A DNA stretch of 11,465 nucleotides from Bacteroides ovatus (GTDB lineage Bacteria > Bacteroidota > Bacteroidia > Bacteroidales > Bacteroidaceae): assembly GCA_030844565.1 (NCBI GenBank), contig JAUUNK010000155.1:1-11465 (forward strand), in the 5' to 3' direction. The notes under the pieces were generated by a model, which made no database searches, was not told the DNA's origin, and saw only the letters and a list, made by a program, of their open reading frames with translations. The translations under genes were made by a program, and so were the position numbers. Below are positions 1 to 7,790 of this stretch, piece by piece; position 1 is the stretch's first letter; the number at the start of each line of letters is the position of its first letter.

Positions 1-1424
1 GAGACGAAACCTGGCATCCGCGTTTCTCCTATTACGGTTTCCGTTATATCCAGGTAGAAGGTGCCGTGCTGAAAGGTCAGAAGAATCCCCAGAAGCTGCC
101 CGTGTTGAAGAACATCCAATCCTGCTTCGTCTATAATTCAGCGAAGAAGGTAGCTGCTTTCGAGTCTTCCAACCGGATATTCAATGCAGCCCACCGGCTG
201 ATAGAGAAGGCGGTGCGCAGCAACATGCAATCCGTGTTCACAGACTGCCCCCACAGGGAAAAGCTGGGATGGCTGGAACAAGTGCATCTCAACGGACCGG
301 GATTACTGTATAATTATGACCTCACCGCCTTTGCCCCGCAAATCATGCAGAACATGGCGGATGCCCAGCATCCCGACGGAGCTATGCCGACAACGGCTCC
401 CGAGTATGTCATCTTCGAGGGACCCGGCATGGATGCTTTCGCCCAGTCTCCGGAGTGGGGAGGATCGCTCGTTATTTTCCCTTTCATGTATTATGAAACT
501 TACGGGGACGACTCCCTGATTAGAAACTACTACGCGAATATGCGCCGCTATGTGGACTACCTCACCACCCGCGCCGGGGGACATATCCTTTCATTCGGCT
601 TGGGCGACTGGTATGACTATGGGGATTTTCGTGCCGGGTTCTCCCGCAATACGCCTGTGCCTCTGGTAGCTACCGCACATTATTATATGACTGTGCAATA
701 TCTGGTGAAGGCGGCACGCCTTGTCGGCAACGAGTATGATGTCCGTCATTACTCTGCGCTGGCGGAAGAAATAGCGGAAGCATTCAATAAGAACTTCCTG
801 AATCGGGAGACCGCCCAATATGGCACGGGTAGCCAATGCAGCAATGCCCTGTCTATCTTCCTGGGGCTGACGGAAAGTCCAGATTTAAACCGACGAGTAT
901 TTCAAAATCTGGTGAAAGACGTGGAAGCTCACGGCAACCGCCTGACAACAGGCGATGTGGGAAACCGTTACCTGATTCAAACATTGGCACGAAACAATGC
1001 CCACGAGCTTATTTATAAGATGTTCAATCACGAAGAAGCACCCGGCTACGGCTTCCAGTTGAAGTTCGGGGCAACCACTCTTACCGAACAATGGGACCCG
1101 CGCCAAGGCTCTTCTTGGAACCACTTTATGATGGGACAGATTGACGAATGGTTCTTCAACTCGTTGGTAGGCATTTGTCCGTGTGGCAATGAAGGATACC
1201 GTAAGTTCAGCGTAGCCCCTAAGCCTGTGGGAGATATGAAGTACATAAAGTCTTCGTGCGAAACCCTATACGGCACTATCTCCGTAGAATGGACCCGCGA
1301 AGGAGATAAGTTTACCCTGAATCTTTCCGTACCTGTGAATACCACCGCCTTGGTTTCTCTCCCCGGAGAGAAAGAAGCCCGGGAGGTGCAAAGCGGCAAG
1401 CATCAGTTTACCGTTTCTATTTAA
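1..1424 (+). CDS. GH78 alpha-L-rhamnosidase, 3' part (5' end outside window)
   Basis: Removes terminal alpha-L-rhamnose by inverting hydrolysis; in this context the substrate is probably a pectin side chain. The frame is open from the first complete codon at position 3, so the true start lies upstream and the GTG at 66 is internal. The visible part begins with the end of a beta-sandwich domain (ETWHPRFSYYGFRY, typical of GH78), then the (alpha/alpha)6 barrel and a C-terminal beta-sandwich. Family active-site stretches are intact: DCPHREKLGWLEQ (Asp at 243, Glu at 258 and 276), GLGDWYDYGD near 597, and TTLTEQWDP with the presumed general base Glu at 1086-1088. The gene ends TAA 27 nt before the GH28 gene, which implies co-transcription. 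Localisation cannot be judged without the N-terminus; relatives are usually periplasmic. By gene order it matches BT1019 of the B. thetaiotaomicron RG-II locus (recalled, not checked). Confidence 0.95.
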   Translation, partial: DETWHPRFSYYGFRYIQVEGAVLKGQKNPQKLPVLKNIQSCFVYNSAKKVAAFESSNRIFNAAHRLIEKAVRSNMQSVFTDCPHREKLGWLEQVHLNGPGLLYNYDLTAFAPQIMQNMADAQHPDGAMPTTAPEYVIFEGPGMDAFAQSPEWGGSLVIFPFMYYETYGDDSLIRNYYANMRRYVDYLTTRAGGHILSFGLGDWYDYGDFRAGFSRNTPVPLVATAHYYMTVQYLVKAARLVGNEYDVRHYSALAEEIAEAFNKNFLNRETAQYGTGSQCSNALSIFLGLTESPDLNRRVFQNLVKDVEAHGNRLTTGDVGNRYLIQTLARNNAHELIYKMFNHEEAPGYGFQLKFGATTLTEQWDPRQGSSWNHFMMGQIDEWFFNSLVGICPCGNEGYRKFSVAPKPVGDMKYIKSSCETLYGTISVEWTREGDKFTLNLSVPVNTTALVSLPGEKEAREVQSGKHQFTVSI

Positions 1425-1451
1425 TAATACTGTTTTTAATATCCCAATAGA

Positions 1452-2786
1452 ATGAGAACACGAATCCTATTACTCTCTTTCCTCTGCCTGTGTGCAGCTT
1501 CCGTTCTTCGCGCCGAGCGTGTCGATATGCTGAAAGCCGGTGCTAAAGCCAATGGAAAGACTCTTAATACCAAGTTGATTAACTCCACCATCGACCGTCT
1601 GAATGCCAATGGGGGAGGGACGCTTTACTTTCCTGCCGGAACCTATCTTACGGGAAGCATCCGTCTGAAAAGTAACATCACTCTGGAGCTGGAAGCGGGA
1701 GCTACCCTGCTATTCTCCGACAACTTCGACGACTATCTTCCCTTCGTGGAAGTCCGCCACGAGGGTGTGATGATGAAGAGTTTCCAACCGCTTATCTATG
1801 CCGTCGATGCAGAAAACATCACCATCAAGGGCGAAGGCACCCTCAACGGGCAGGGCAAGAAGTGGTGGACGGAATTCTTCCGCGTCATGATAGACCTCAA
1901 AGACAACGGCATGCGGGACATCAATAAATACCAGCCGCTGTGGGACAAGGAGAATGATACCAAAGCCATCTATGCAGAAACCAACGAAGACTATGTGAAC
2001 ACTCTGCAACGCCGTTTCTTCCGTCCTCCGTTCATCCAGCCCATCCGTTGCAAGGATGTGCGGATTGAAGGAGTGAAAATCATGAACTCTCCTTTCTGGA
2101 CCGTGAACCCGGAGTTCTGCGACAATGTGACGGTGAAAGGAATCACCATCCACAACGTCCCCTCGCCCAATACGGACGGCATCAATCCCGAGTCGTGCCG
2201 CAACGTACATATCAGCGATTGCCATATTTCGGTGGGAGACGATTGCATCACTATCAAATCCGGTCGCGACGCCCAGGCCCGACGTTTGGGAGTTCCCTGC
2301 GAGAATGTGACAATAACGAATTGCACCATGCTTTCCGGTCATGGCGGAGTGGTGATTGGCAGTGAGATGAGCGGTGGAGTGCGCAAAGTGGTTATATCCA
2401 ATTGTGTGTTCGACGGGACCGACCGCGGAATCCGCATCAAGTCTACCCGTGGACGGGGAGGAGTGGTAGAGGATATTCGGGTGAGCAACATCGTCATGCG
2501 GGATATTAAGCAGGAAGCCATCGTGCTGAACCTTCAATATAGCAAGATGCCTGCCGAACCGAAGAGTGAACGCACCCCTATCTTCCGCAATGTGCATGTC
2601 AGCGGGGTGACGGTGACCGACGTCAAGACCCCTCTCAAGATAGTGGGGTTGGAAGAGGCTCCTATCTCGGATATAGTGTTGAGAGATATTCATATTCAGA
2701 ATGCCAAAGAGAAATGTATTTTTAAAGATTGCGAGCGCGTCACGCTGAAAGATGTCATTGTCGATGGCGAAGAGATAAAACTATAA
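1452..2786 (+). CDS. GH28 polygalacturonase-family enzyme, secreted
   Basis: Inverting hydrolase of alpha-1,4-linked galacturonic acid, probably an exo-acting galacturonidase on pectin or RG-II backbone oligosaccharides in the periplasm. The 444-residue protein starts with a signal peptide (hydrophobic residues 5-18, likely cut near LRA-E). A right-handed beta-helix follows, opening with GGGTLYFPAGTYLTGSI (54-70). The GH28 signatures are complete: NTD at 240-242, DD at 263-264 (GDDCITIKSG), GHG with His297, and RIK at 328-330. A segment of about 50 residues (137-190) between GTLNGQGKKWW and RPPFIQPIRC looks like a loop over the active-site cleft, which suits exo action, but this is inferred. 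Start ATG 1452 follows an A/T-rich stretch with no Shine-Dalgarno sequence. It sits between GH78 (27 nt) and the esterase (23 nt). The order matches BT1018 of the RG-II PUL, as recalled. The family call is firm; the exact substrate is not. Confidence 0.95.
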   Translation: MRTRILLLSFLCLCAASVLRAERVDMLKAGAKANGKTLNTKLINSTIDRLNANGGGTLYFPAGTYLTGSIRLKSNITLELEAGATLLFSDNFDDYLPFVEVRHEGVMMKSFQPLIYAVDAENITIKGEGTLNGQGKKWWTEFFRVMIDLKDNGMRDINKYQPLWDKENDTKAIYAETNEDYVNTLQRRFFRPPFIQPIRCKDVRIEGVKIMNSPFWTVNPEFCDNVTVKGITIHNVPSPNTDGINPESCRNVHISDCHISVGDDCITIKSGRDAQARRLGVPCENVTITNCTMLSGHGGVVIGSEMSGGVRKVVISNCVFDGTDRGIRIKSTRGRGGVVEDIRVSNIVMRDIKQEAIVLNLQYSKMPAEPKSERTPIFRNVHVSGVTVTDVKTPLKIVGLEEAPISDIVLRDIHIQNAKEKCIFKDCERVTLKDVIVDGEEIKL

Positions 2787-2809
2787 CAAACTATATTCAC
2801 AAGAAAAAA

Positions 2810-4771
2810 ATGAAACGCATTGTTTTACCTTTGCTTCTTGCCGCTTCTCTTTCGGCAGAGGCACAGATTCAAACCTATGAGACGCAGTTTGCCCGTCCTT
2901 TGAATCAAGTATTGACGGATATTCAGAACCGTTTTGGCATTCGCCTGAAATATGACATAGATACCGTAGGCAAAGTGCTGCCTTTTGCCGATTTCCGCAT
3001 TCGTCCCTATTCGGTGGAAGAGTCGCTGACAAATGTCTTGGCTCCTTTCGATTATAAGTTTGTCAAGCAGAAAGGCAATCTTTATAAGCTGAAATCCTAT
3101 GAGTATCCCCGTCGCACGGATGCTGACGGAGAGAAGTTGTTGGCTTATCTCAATACTCTATATGCCGATAAGCAGGCTTTTCAGCTTCGCGCCGATTCGT
3201 TAAGAAAGGAAGTGCACCGCCGTTTGGGCGTAGATGCCTTGCTTGCCCAATGTGTAAAGACGGAGCCCATTCTTTCTAAGATTCGTAAGTACGACGGTTA
3301 CACGGTGCAGAACTTTGCATTGGAGACTTTGCCGGGACTTTATATTTGCGGCTCCGTCTATGCTCCGCGTAGCAAGGGAAAGCATGCGCTTATCATCTGT
3401 CCCAACGGGCATTTCGGTGGCGGACGTTACCGCGAAGACCAGCAGCAACGCATGGGAACGCTTGCCCGCATGGGAGCTGTCTGTGTGGACTACGACCTTT
3501 TTGGTTGGGGGGAATCCATTCTGCAAGTCGGCGGAGCTGCCCATCGTAGCAGTGCTGCCCATACTATTCAGGCAATGGATGGGCTTCTGATTCTCGACTA
3601 TATGCTCGCTTCCCGCAAAGATATTGATGAGAAGCGCATCGGTGCAAACGGCGGTTCGGGCGGAGGAACGCATACCGTTTTGTTGAGTGTACTCGACGAC
3701 CGCTTCACTGCTTCGGCTCCGGTAGTTAGCCTGGCTTCCCACTTTGACGGCGGATGTCCTTGCGAAAGTGGTATGCCTATCCAACTTTCTGGCGGGGGCA
3801 CTTGCAATGCAGAGCTTGCTGCCACGTTTGCTCCCCGTCCCCAACTGGTGGTGTCGGACGGTGGAGACTGGACGGCGAGTGTGCCTACATTGGAATTTCC
3901 TTATCTGCAACGTATCTATGGATTTTATAATGCTACGAGCTGCGTGACGAATGTGCATCTTCCCAAGGAAAAGCACGATTTCGGTCCCAATAAGCGGAAG
4001 GCCGTATATGATTTCTTTGCCGAAGTGTTCAGCCTGGATAAAAAAATGCTGGACGAAAGTAAAGTGACCATTGAGCCGGAGGCGGCAATGTATAGTTTTG
4101 GTGAGAAAGGCGAGCTACTTCCCGAGGACGCTATCCGTTCTTTCGATAAGGTAGCGGCTTATTTTGATAAAAAGATTTTTGCCGGGTTGAAGTCTGATGC
4201 TTCGTTGGAGAAGAAGGCGATGGAGTGGGTGGCTTCCCTCAATCTGAAGGACGAGAAGAAAGCGGGCTTTGCCACGACTGCTATTTATAATCATCTTCGC
4301 CAGGTGCGCGATTGGCACAACGACCATCCTTACACAACTATTCCCGCAGGCATCAATCCCTTAACAGGTAAACCTCTCTCCAAGCTCGACCGGGAAATGA
4401 TTGCTGACTCTGCTATGCCGAAGGATGTGCATGAGAGGTTGATGAAGAACCTGCGGCGTGTACTCACCGAAGAGCAGATAGAGCAAATTCTCGATAAGTA
4501 CACCGTGGGCAAAGTTGCCTTTACGCTGAAAGGTTATCAGGCAATCGTTCCCAATATGACGGAGGAAGAGACTGCGTATGTCCTCGGGCAGCTGAAGCTT
4601 GCCCGCGAACAGGCAATCGATTATAAGAATATGAAACAAATTTCCGCTGTTTTCGAAATATATAAGACTCAATGCGAGAAGTATTTTAATGAACATGGGC
4701 GCAATTGGCGGCAGATGTTTAAGGATTATGTGAATAAGAGAAAGGCGGAGAAGGCGAAGAACGGCAAGTGA
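2810..4771 (+). CDS. CE19-like pectin methylesterase: STN-like domain, alpha/beta-hydrolase, DUF3826
   Basis: Predicted to remove methyl esters from galacturonate of RG-II or pectin in the periplasm so that GH28 can cut. The 653-residue protein has a signal peptide (1-18, cut near AEA-Q). Residues 24-96 look like an STN/DUF4974-type fold of the kind found in SusC-like transporters and FecR-type anti-sigma factors. An alpha/beta-hydrolase core spans about 160-410: HALIICPNGHFGGG (192-205), nucleophile elbow GGSGGG with Ser283, candidate acid Asp349 or Asp353 (VSDGGDW), and His389 in KEKHDFGPNKR. Residues 465-645 fit DUF3826 (VRDWHNDHPYTTIPAGINP, DSAMP, ILDKYTVGKVAFTLKGY). ATG 2810 is chosen because it gives the signal peptide, follows AAGAAAAAA, and avoids the 58-nt overlap with GH28 that an upstream start at 2729 would cause. 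It corresponds by order and architecture to BT1017, founder of CE19 (recalled). Another esterase specificity, such as acetyl, remains possible. Confidence 0.86.
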   Translation: MKRIVLPLLLAASLSAEAQIQTYETQFARPLNQVLTDIQNRFGIRLKYDIDTVGKVLPFADFRIRPYSVEESLTNVLAPFDYKFVKQKGNLYKLKSYEYPRRTDADGEKLLAYLNTLYADKQAFQLRADSLRKEVHRRLGVDALLAQCVKTEPILSKIRKYDGYTVQNFALETLPGLYICGSVYAPRSKGKHALIICPNGHFGGGRYREDQQQRMGTLARMGAVCVDYDLFGWGESILQVGGAAHRSSAAHTIQAMDGLLILDYMLASRKDIDEKRIGANGGSGGGTHTVLLSVLDDRFTASAPVVSLASHFDGGCPCESGMPIQLSGGGTCNAELAATFAPRPQLVVSDGGDWTASVPTLEFPYLQRIYGFYNATSCVTNVHLPKEKHDFGPNKRKAVYDFFAEVFSLDKKMLDESKVTIEPEAAMYSFGEKGELLPEDAIRSFDKVAAYFDKKIFAGLKSDASLEKKAMEWVASLNLKDEKKAGFATTAIYNHLRQVRDWHNDHPYTTIPAGINPLTGKPLSKLDREMIADSAMPKDVHERLMKNLRRVLTEEQIEQILDKYTVGKVAFTLKGYQAIVPNMTEEETAYVLGQLKLAREQAIDYKNMKQISAVFEIYKTQCEKYFNEHGRNWRQMFKDYVNKRKAEKAKNGK

Positions 4772-4833
4772 CATATTGAATGTCTCATGTGCATGATGTA
4801 TGTATCCGCCTATGGGGCTGGTATGAAAGTATA

Positions 4834-4878
4834 ACGCAGAATATAACACACTGTATTTAAAGTGTTTATGTTCTGCGT
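4834..4878. terminator. Hairpin between convergent genes, probable terminator
   Basis: Perfect 8-bp arms ACGCAGAA (4834-4841) and TTCTGCGT (4871-4878) continue inward, after one T/G position, into ATAACAC and GTGTTTAT (one bulge). This gives a stem of about 15 bp around a short A/T-rich loop. It begins 62 nt after the esterase stop and faces the 3' end of the minus-strand GH15 gene. No strong T-run follows on either strand, so it may rely on structure alone or act as an RNA 3'-end stabiliser. Confidence 0.6.
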
Positions 4879-5004
4879 AATGGCTATTAATAAATGACTT
4901 GTCACTTCTTAACGCCTGATAAACAGAGCCTTTCTTTTTCTGGAATTACCAATCTTCTTCTGTCTTTCTGTCCTTTTATCTCCAGTCTTCTCTCCCTCTT
5001 GCCC

Positions 5005-6801
5005 TCACGGCCTTATGAACCCCAGCCTCTTCTCTTCCTCCGAAAACAGTGTAGCCGTATTCACCAGCGCCAGATGCGAATAAGCCTGCGGGAAATTCCC
5101 TAGTTGCTCCTTTGTGTCGAAGTCAATATCTTCACTGAAAAGTCCCACATGATTGCTATACTTCAATATTTCTTCGAAGAGAGACCGCGCTTCTTCTTTT
5201 TCTCCAATAACGAACAGTGCCCGTATTAGCCAGAAAGTGCAGATGGTGAAAGCAGAGGAGGGAAGACCGAAGTCGTCTTTTGTATTGTAACGGTACATCA
5301 ATCCTTTGTAGAGCAACGCCTTCTTTACCGCATTCACCGTCTTGTGATAGCGCACGTCGTCCGCTTCGATAAACCCGTAAGGTTCCATCAGGAGCAGGGA
5401 AGAGTCCATTGCCACGTTGTCGTATGTTTGGGTGAAGCTTTGTATTTCTTCATTCCATCCATGGGTCATCACGTCTTCACGTATCCGGTCCGCTTCCTGC
5501 CGCCAACGTTCGCTGTATGTGTATCTGTTTAGTTTCATGGCAATCTTTGACCCGCGGTCCAGTGCTACCCAGCACATCACTTTGGAAGAGACGAAATGCT
5601 GTCCTTCGCCGCGGATTTCCCAGATGCCCTTATCCGGCTTCTTCCAGTCGGCAATCACGGTGGCGAGGATGTTTTTCACCATCTCCCACATATCTTCTAT
5701 CTCGGCGAGTGTTCCCGGCATCAATTGGTAGTATTGATAAACCAAGTCCATCAGATAACCAAACGAGTCGTTTTGTTTCTGGTGGTAGGCATCGTTGCCG
5801 ATGCGGACAGGTTTGGAATTTTTGTAACCTGAGAGGTGGTCCAGGATGAACTCCGTCAGTTGGCGTTCACCACGGATGCCGTACATGATTTGGTAAGGCT
5901 CGTGCTTGGAGACGAAGGTGGCTTGTAGAAACCTCATGAAACGCCGGGCGGCTTCAGGATGCCCTATCTTGAACAGGGTGACGATGGACATGGAAGCATC
6001 TCGCAACCAACAGAACCGATAGTCCCAGTTGCGCACCCCGCCCAGTGTTTCGGGCAGGCTGGTGGTGAGGGCGGCGAGGACTGCTCCGTTGTAGTATGAC
6101 ATCAGTTTCAGTACTAACAGGCTGCGCTCGATAACATCGTTGTAGAGGAGGTATTTTTTTGTACGGTCAGTCCAGTTGAGCCAGTACACCAGTGTGCGGC
6201 AGTACTCAATCTTTTCCCGTTCCATGTCGATAGGGATTACTTTCTCGTTGTAGGAGAGAAGGAAGAATTCATCTTTTATGAGCGTGATTTCCTTTTCATT
6301 GAGAATGTCGTCCAGCGGAAGAGAAGAGTACAGATATTGGCGTACTTGATTGTCCGTCGAGCTATAGCTTTCGATGTAGTCCGTGGTGATGTTGTGCATC
6401 ACTTTACCCAGCGCATAATTGGGAGCAGGGTTATAGTGCGCTTTGAAGCGGGGCTTTCCTTTCATCCACCGAATGTAGCGGTAAATCTCTGCGGGACGGT
6501 AGTGCTCCGTTTCGTATGAACGATAGCAAGGCATAAAGTCGAGAACAATAAATTCTGCCGTATCCGATCTGAAATGGGTGGAGAGGATATTAGTGTGGGG
6601 AACGTAGGATTGTGTAATCTTGTATTCGTCGGGAACCTGGAACTCGAAGCTTCCTCCTTTCTCTCTGTCGAGCAAGGCGGCGAAGATGGAGGGAGAATCA
6701 AAATCCGGAAAGCATAACCACTCGATAGCGCCTTTCTCAGAAATAAGCGCTGCCGTGCGGCAGTTTCCTATGACACCGTAATTTAGGCTGTTTGTACTCA
6801 T
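5005..6801 (-). CDS. GH15 glucoamylase/trehalase-like hydrolase, cytosolic
   Basis: Inverting alpha-glucosidase-type enzyme. Bacterial GH15 members of this length act on maltooligosaccharides, trehalose or other alpha-glucosides. The 598-residue protein has no signal peptide, so it should be cytosolic. The N-terminal beta-sandwich starts with the typical LNYGVIGNCRTAALISEKGAIEWL region (residues 6-29) and FPDFDSPSIFAALLD. The (alpha/alpha)6 barrel carries VRNWDYRFCWLRDAS (256-270), GIWEIRGE with presumed general acid Glu395, and KEQLGNFPQAYSHLAL with presumed general base Glu565. The ATG at 6801 begins at the conserved N-terminus, and the stop is TGA. It runs opposite to the PUL genes and converges on the esterase gene. 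The Rpn-like gene lies upstream on the same strand with a hairpin between. In many Bacteroides, as I recall, such GH15 genes sit beside trehalose-synthesis genes; none is present here. Glucoamylase versus trehalase cannot be decided from sequence alone. Confidence 0.93.
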   Translation of the reverse strand: MSTNSLNYGVIGNCRTAALISEKGAIEWLCFPDFDSPSIFAALLDREKGGSFEFQVPDEYKITQSYVPHTNILSTHFRSDTAEFIVLDFMPCYRSYETEHYRPAEIYRYIRWMKGKPRFKAHYNPAPNYALGKVMHNITTDYIESYSSTDNQVRQYLYSSLPLDDILNEKEITLIKDEFFLLSYNEKVIPIDMEREKIEYCRTLVYWLNWTDRTKKYLLYNDVIERSLLVLKLMSYYNGAVLAALTTSLPETLGGVRNWDYRFCWLRDASMSIVTLFKIGHPEAARRFMRFLQATFVSKHEPYQIMYGIRGERQLTEFILDHLSGYKNSKPVRIGNDAYHQKQNDSFGYLMDLVYQYYQLMPGTLAEIEDMWEMVKNILATVIADWKKPDKGIWEIRGEGQHFVSSKVMCWVALDRGSKIAMKLNRYTYSERWRQEADRIREDVMTHGWNEEIQSFTQTYDNVAMDSSLLLMEPYGFIEADDVRYHKTVNAVKKALLYKGLMYRYNTKDDFGLPSSAFTICTFWLIRALFVIGEKEEARSLFEEILKYSNHVGLFSEDIDFDTKEQLGNFPQAYSHLALVNTATLFSEEEKRLGFIRP

Positions 6802-6821
6802 ATAGCTGCTACGTATTAAAG

Positions 6822-6861
6822 ATAAATCCGGGAGGTTGCTGTGTGCAATTCCCGGATTTAT
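6822..6861 (-). terminator. Strong stem-loop after the Rpn-like gene, probable intrinsic terminator
   Basis: A perfect 12-bp inverted repeat, ATAAATCCGGGA (6822-6833) and TCCCGGATTTAT (6850-6861), encloses a 16-nt loop. Read on the minus strand it starts 30 nt after the stop of the Rpn-like gene and is followed by the T-rich stretch TTTATCTTTAAT, as in an intrinsic terminator. It ends only 20 nt before the GH15 start codon, so GH15 either has a promoter overlapping the hairpin or depends on readthrough. Confidence 0.7.
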
Positions 6862-6891
6862 GTTTAACGCTTGGCGTGAGTTTTTGTTCTT

Positions 6892-7776
6892 TTATAGTTT
6901 CTCAATCTCTTCGGAAGAAAGATTGGTAGCATGAATAATCATGTCGGTGGAAAGTCCCAATTTCTTTAGGTTGCGGGCTACTTGGCGTTTCTCTTCGAGG
7001 CGTCCTTCTTCTAGTTTTCTTTGTTTTGCTTCTATCTGCCCTTCTAGCCGGGCAGTGCTTAGTACATCATTCTGTATCATGATGGCATTAATATGTTCGT
7101 CATAGGCATATCGCTCTTGGGGCGTCATGGCGTAATACTTTAACTTCTCCCGGGCTTCTTCGAGTCCCGGCGTCTTGGTATCGGGTGAGATAGAACCTGT
7201 TTTAAGATAGTGTATCCACTCTTCTAACAGGGTGCAGGCTACCTTATGGAACTCGTTTAGCCGGATTAAGAAATACTCAGGAGAAGTGGTGAAAGGGAGT
7301 TTGTAAACGATAGCATTTCTCTTATGAGGGGCGATTTCCAAAGAGTCTCCGGTGTGTATGCCTATGAAGTCGTTTTGGCCGTAGTACAAATAATCGTTCC
7401 CCCTTCCCAAGTCGAAATACAGGATACTGATGAAATAGGTTTTCTTTATTTCATGGCATGTCTGTTCCTGTGAGAGATGCTTGGTAAGAGCCGGAGAGAT
7501 TCCATCGAGGATGCGCTCGAAGTAATAAATTTCACGCATGTTCTCTATCACTATAAGAAGTGTTTCTCCCTGGTCGTTCTTGGCTTTGATGTCTATGTGG
7601 TAGAACTTATCCTCGGGAGTCAGATGGTCACTTTCATTTTTAAGGAATTCAATGATTTCTATATTCTCCTGTAAGAGTAGCGTGAAGAAGCCTTCGAGCA
7701 CGCCGAAGCTGGCTTTGTGGTGCAGGAGGTGTTTGACCGCCCATTCAAAACAGATATATCTTTCTTGTAGTTCCAT
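6892..7776 (-). CDS. Rpn-like / PD-(D/E)XK transposase-family protein with altered active site
   Basis: The 294-residue protein resembles the large Bacteroides group annotated as Rpn family recombination-promoting nuclease or PD-(D/E)XK transposase, whose described members are DNA endonucleases. Supporting features are the opening LQERYICFEWAVKHLLHHKASF, a FEWAVK...LEGFFTLLL helix (10-35), the core strand HIDIKAKND with Asp62, and ETLLIVIENMREIYYFERIL (71-90). A charged C-terminal helix rich in Glu/Lys/Arg runs from about 240 to 272, and a small KLGLSTDMIIHATNLSSEEIEKL tail resembles the helix-turn motif seen at the end of this group. The usual E-x-Q of the core seems to read V-I-E at 76-78, so catalysis may be lost or changed. 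No signal peptide. GC is about 45%, below the flanking CAZyme genes. The start ATG at 7776 has a promoter-like box 26 nt upstream. No inverted repeats or target duplications bound the gene, so it is not called an insertion sequence. Confidence 0.8.
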   Translation of the reverse strand: MELQERYICFEWAVKHLLHHKASFGVLEGFFTLLLQENIEIIEFLKNESDHLTPEDKFYHIDIKAKNDQGETLLIVIENMREIYYFERILDGISPALTKHLSQEQTCHEIKKTYFISILYFDLGRGNDYLYYGQNDFIGIHTGDSLEIAPHKRNAIVYKLPFTTSPEYFLIRLNEFHKVACTLLEEWIHYLKTGSISPDTKTPGLEEAREKLKYYAMTPQERYAYDEHINAIMIQNDVLSTARLEGQIEAKQRKLEEGRLEEKRQVARNLKKLGLSTDMIIHATNLSSEEIEKL

Positions 7777-7790
7777 AACTTACTTCTTTA

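Noticed and set aside
1710..2693. 327-codon open frame antisense to the GH28 gene
   Set aside because: It lies wholly inside the well-supported GH28 gene; its His- and Asp-rich composition is what antisense reading of this coding bias gives, and no family motif is visible.
2729..2809. Upstream start for the esterase gene
   Set aside because: It would overlap the GH28 gene by 58 nt and add an Arg/Cys-rich leader ahead of a good signal peptide that begins at 2810.
3200..3976. 258-codon open frame antisense to the esterase gene
   Set aside because: No recognisable domain, and it overlaps the catalytic core of a convincing sense gene.
4361..4849. 162-codon minus-strand frame running into the 4772-5004 intergenic region
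   Set aside because: Mostly antisense to DUF3826 coding sequence; no promoter or homology cue. Only its first codons are in unique sequence.
6892..7776. Insertion sequence around the Rpn-like gene
   Set aside because: No terminal inverted repeats or target-site duplications were found at its borders; the two hairpins nearby are better explained as a terminator and a promoter dyad.
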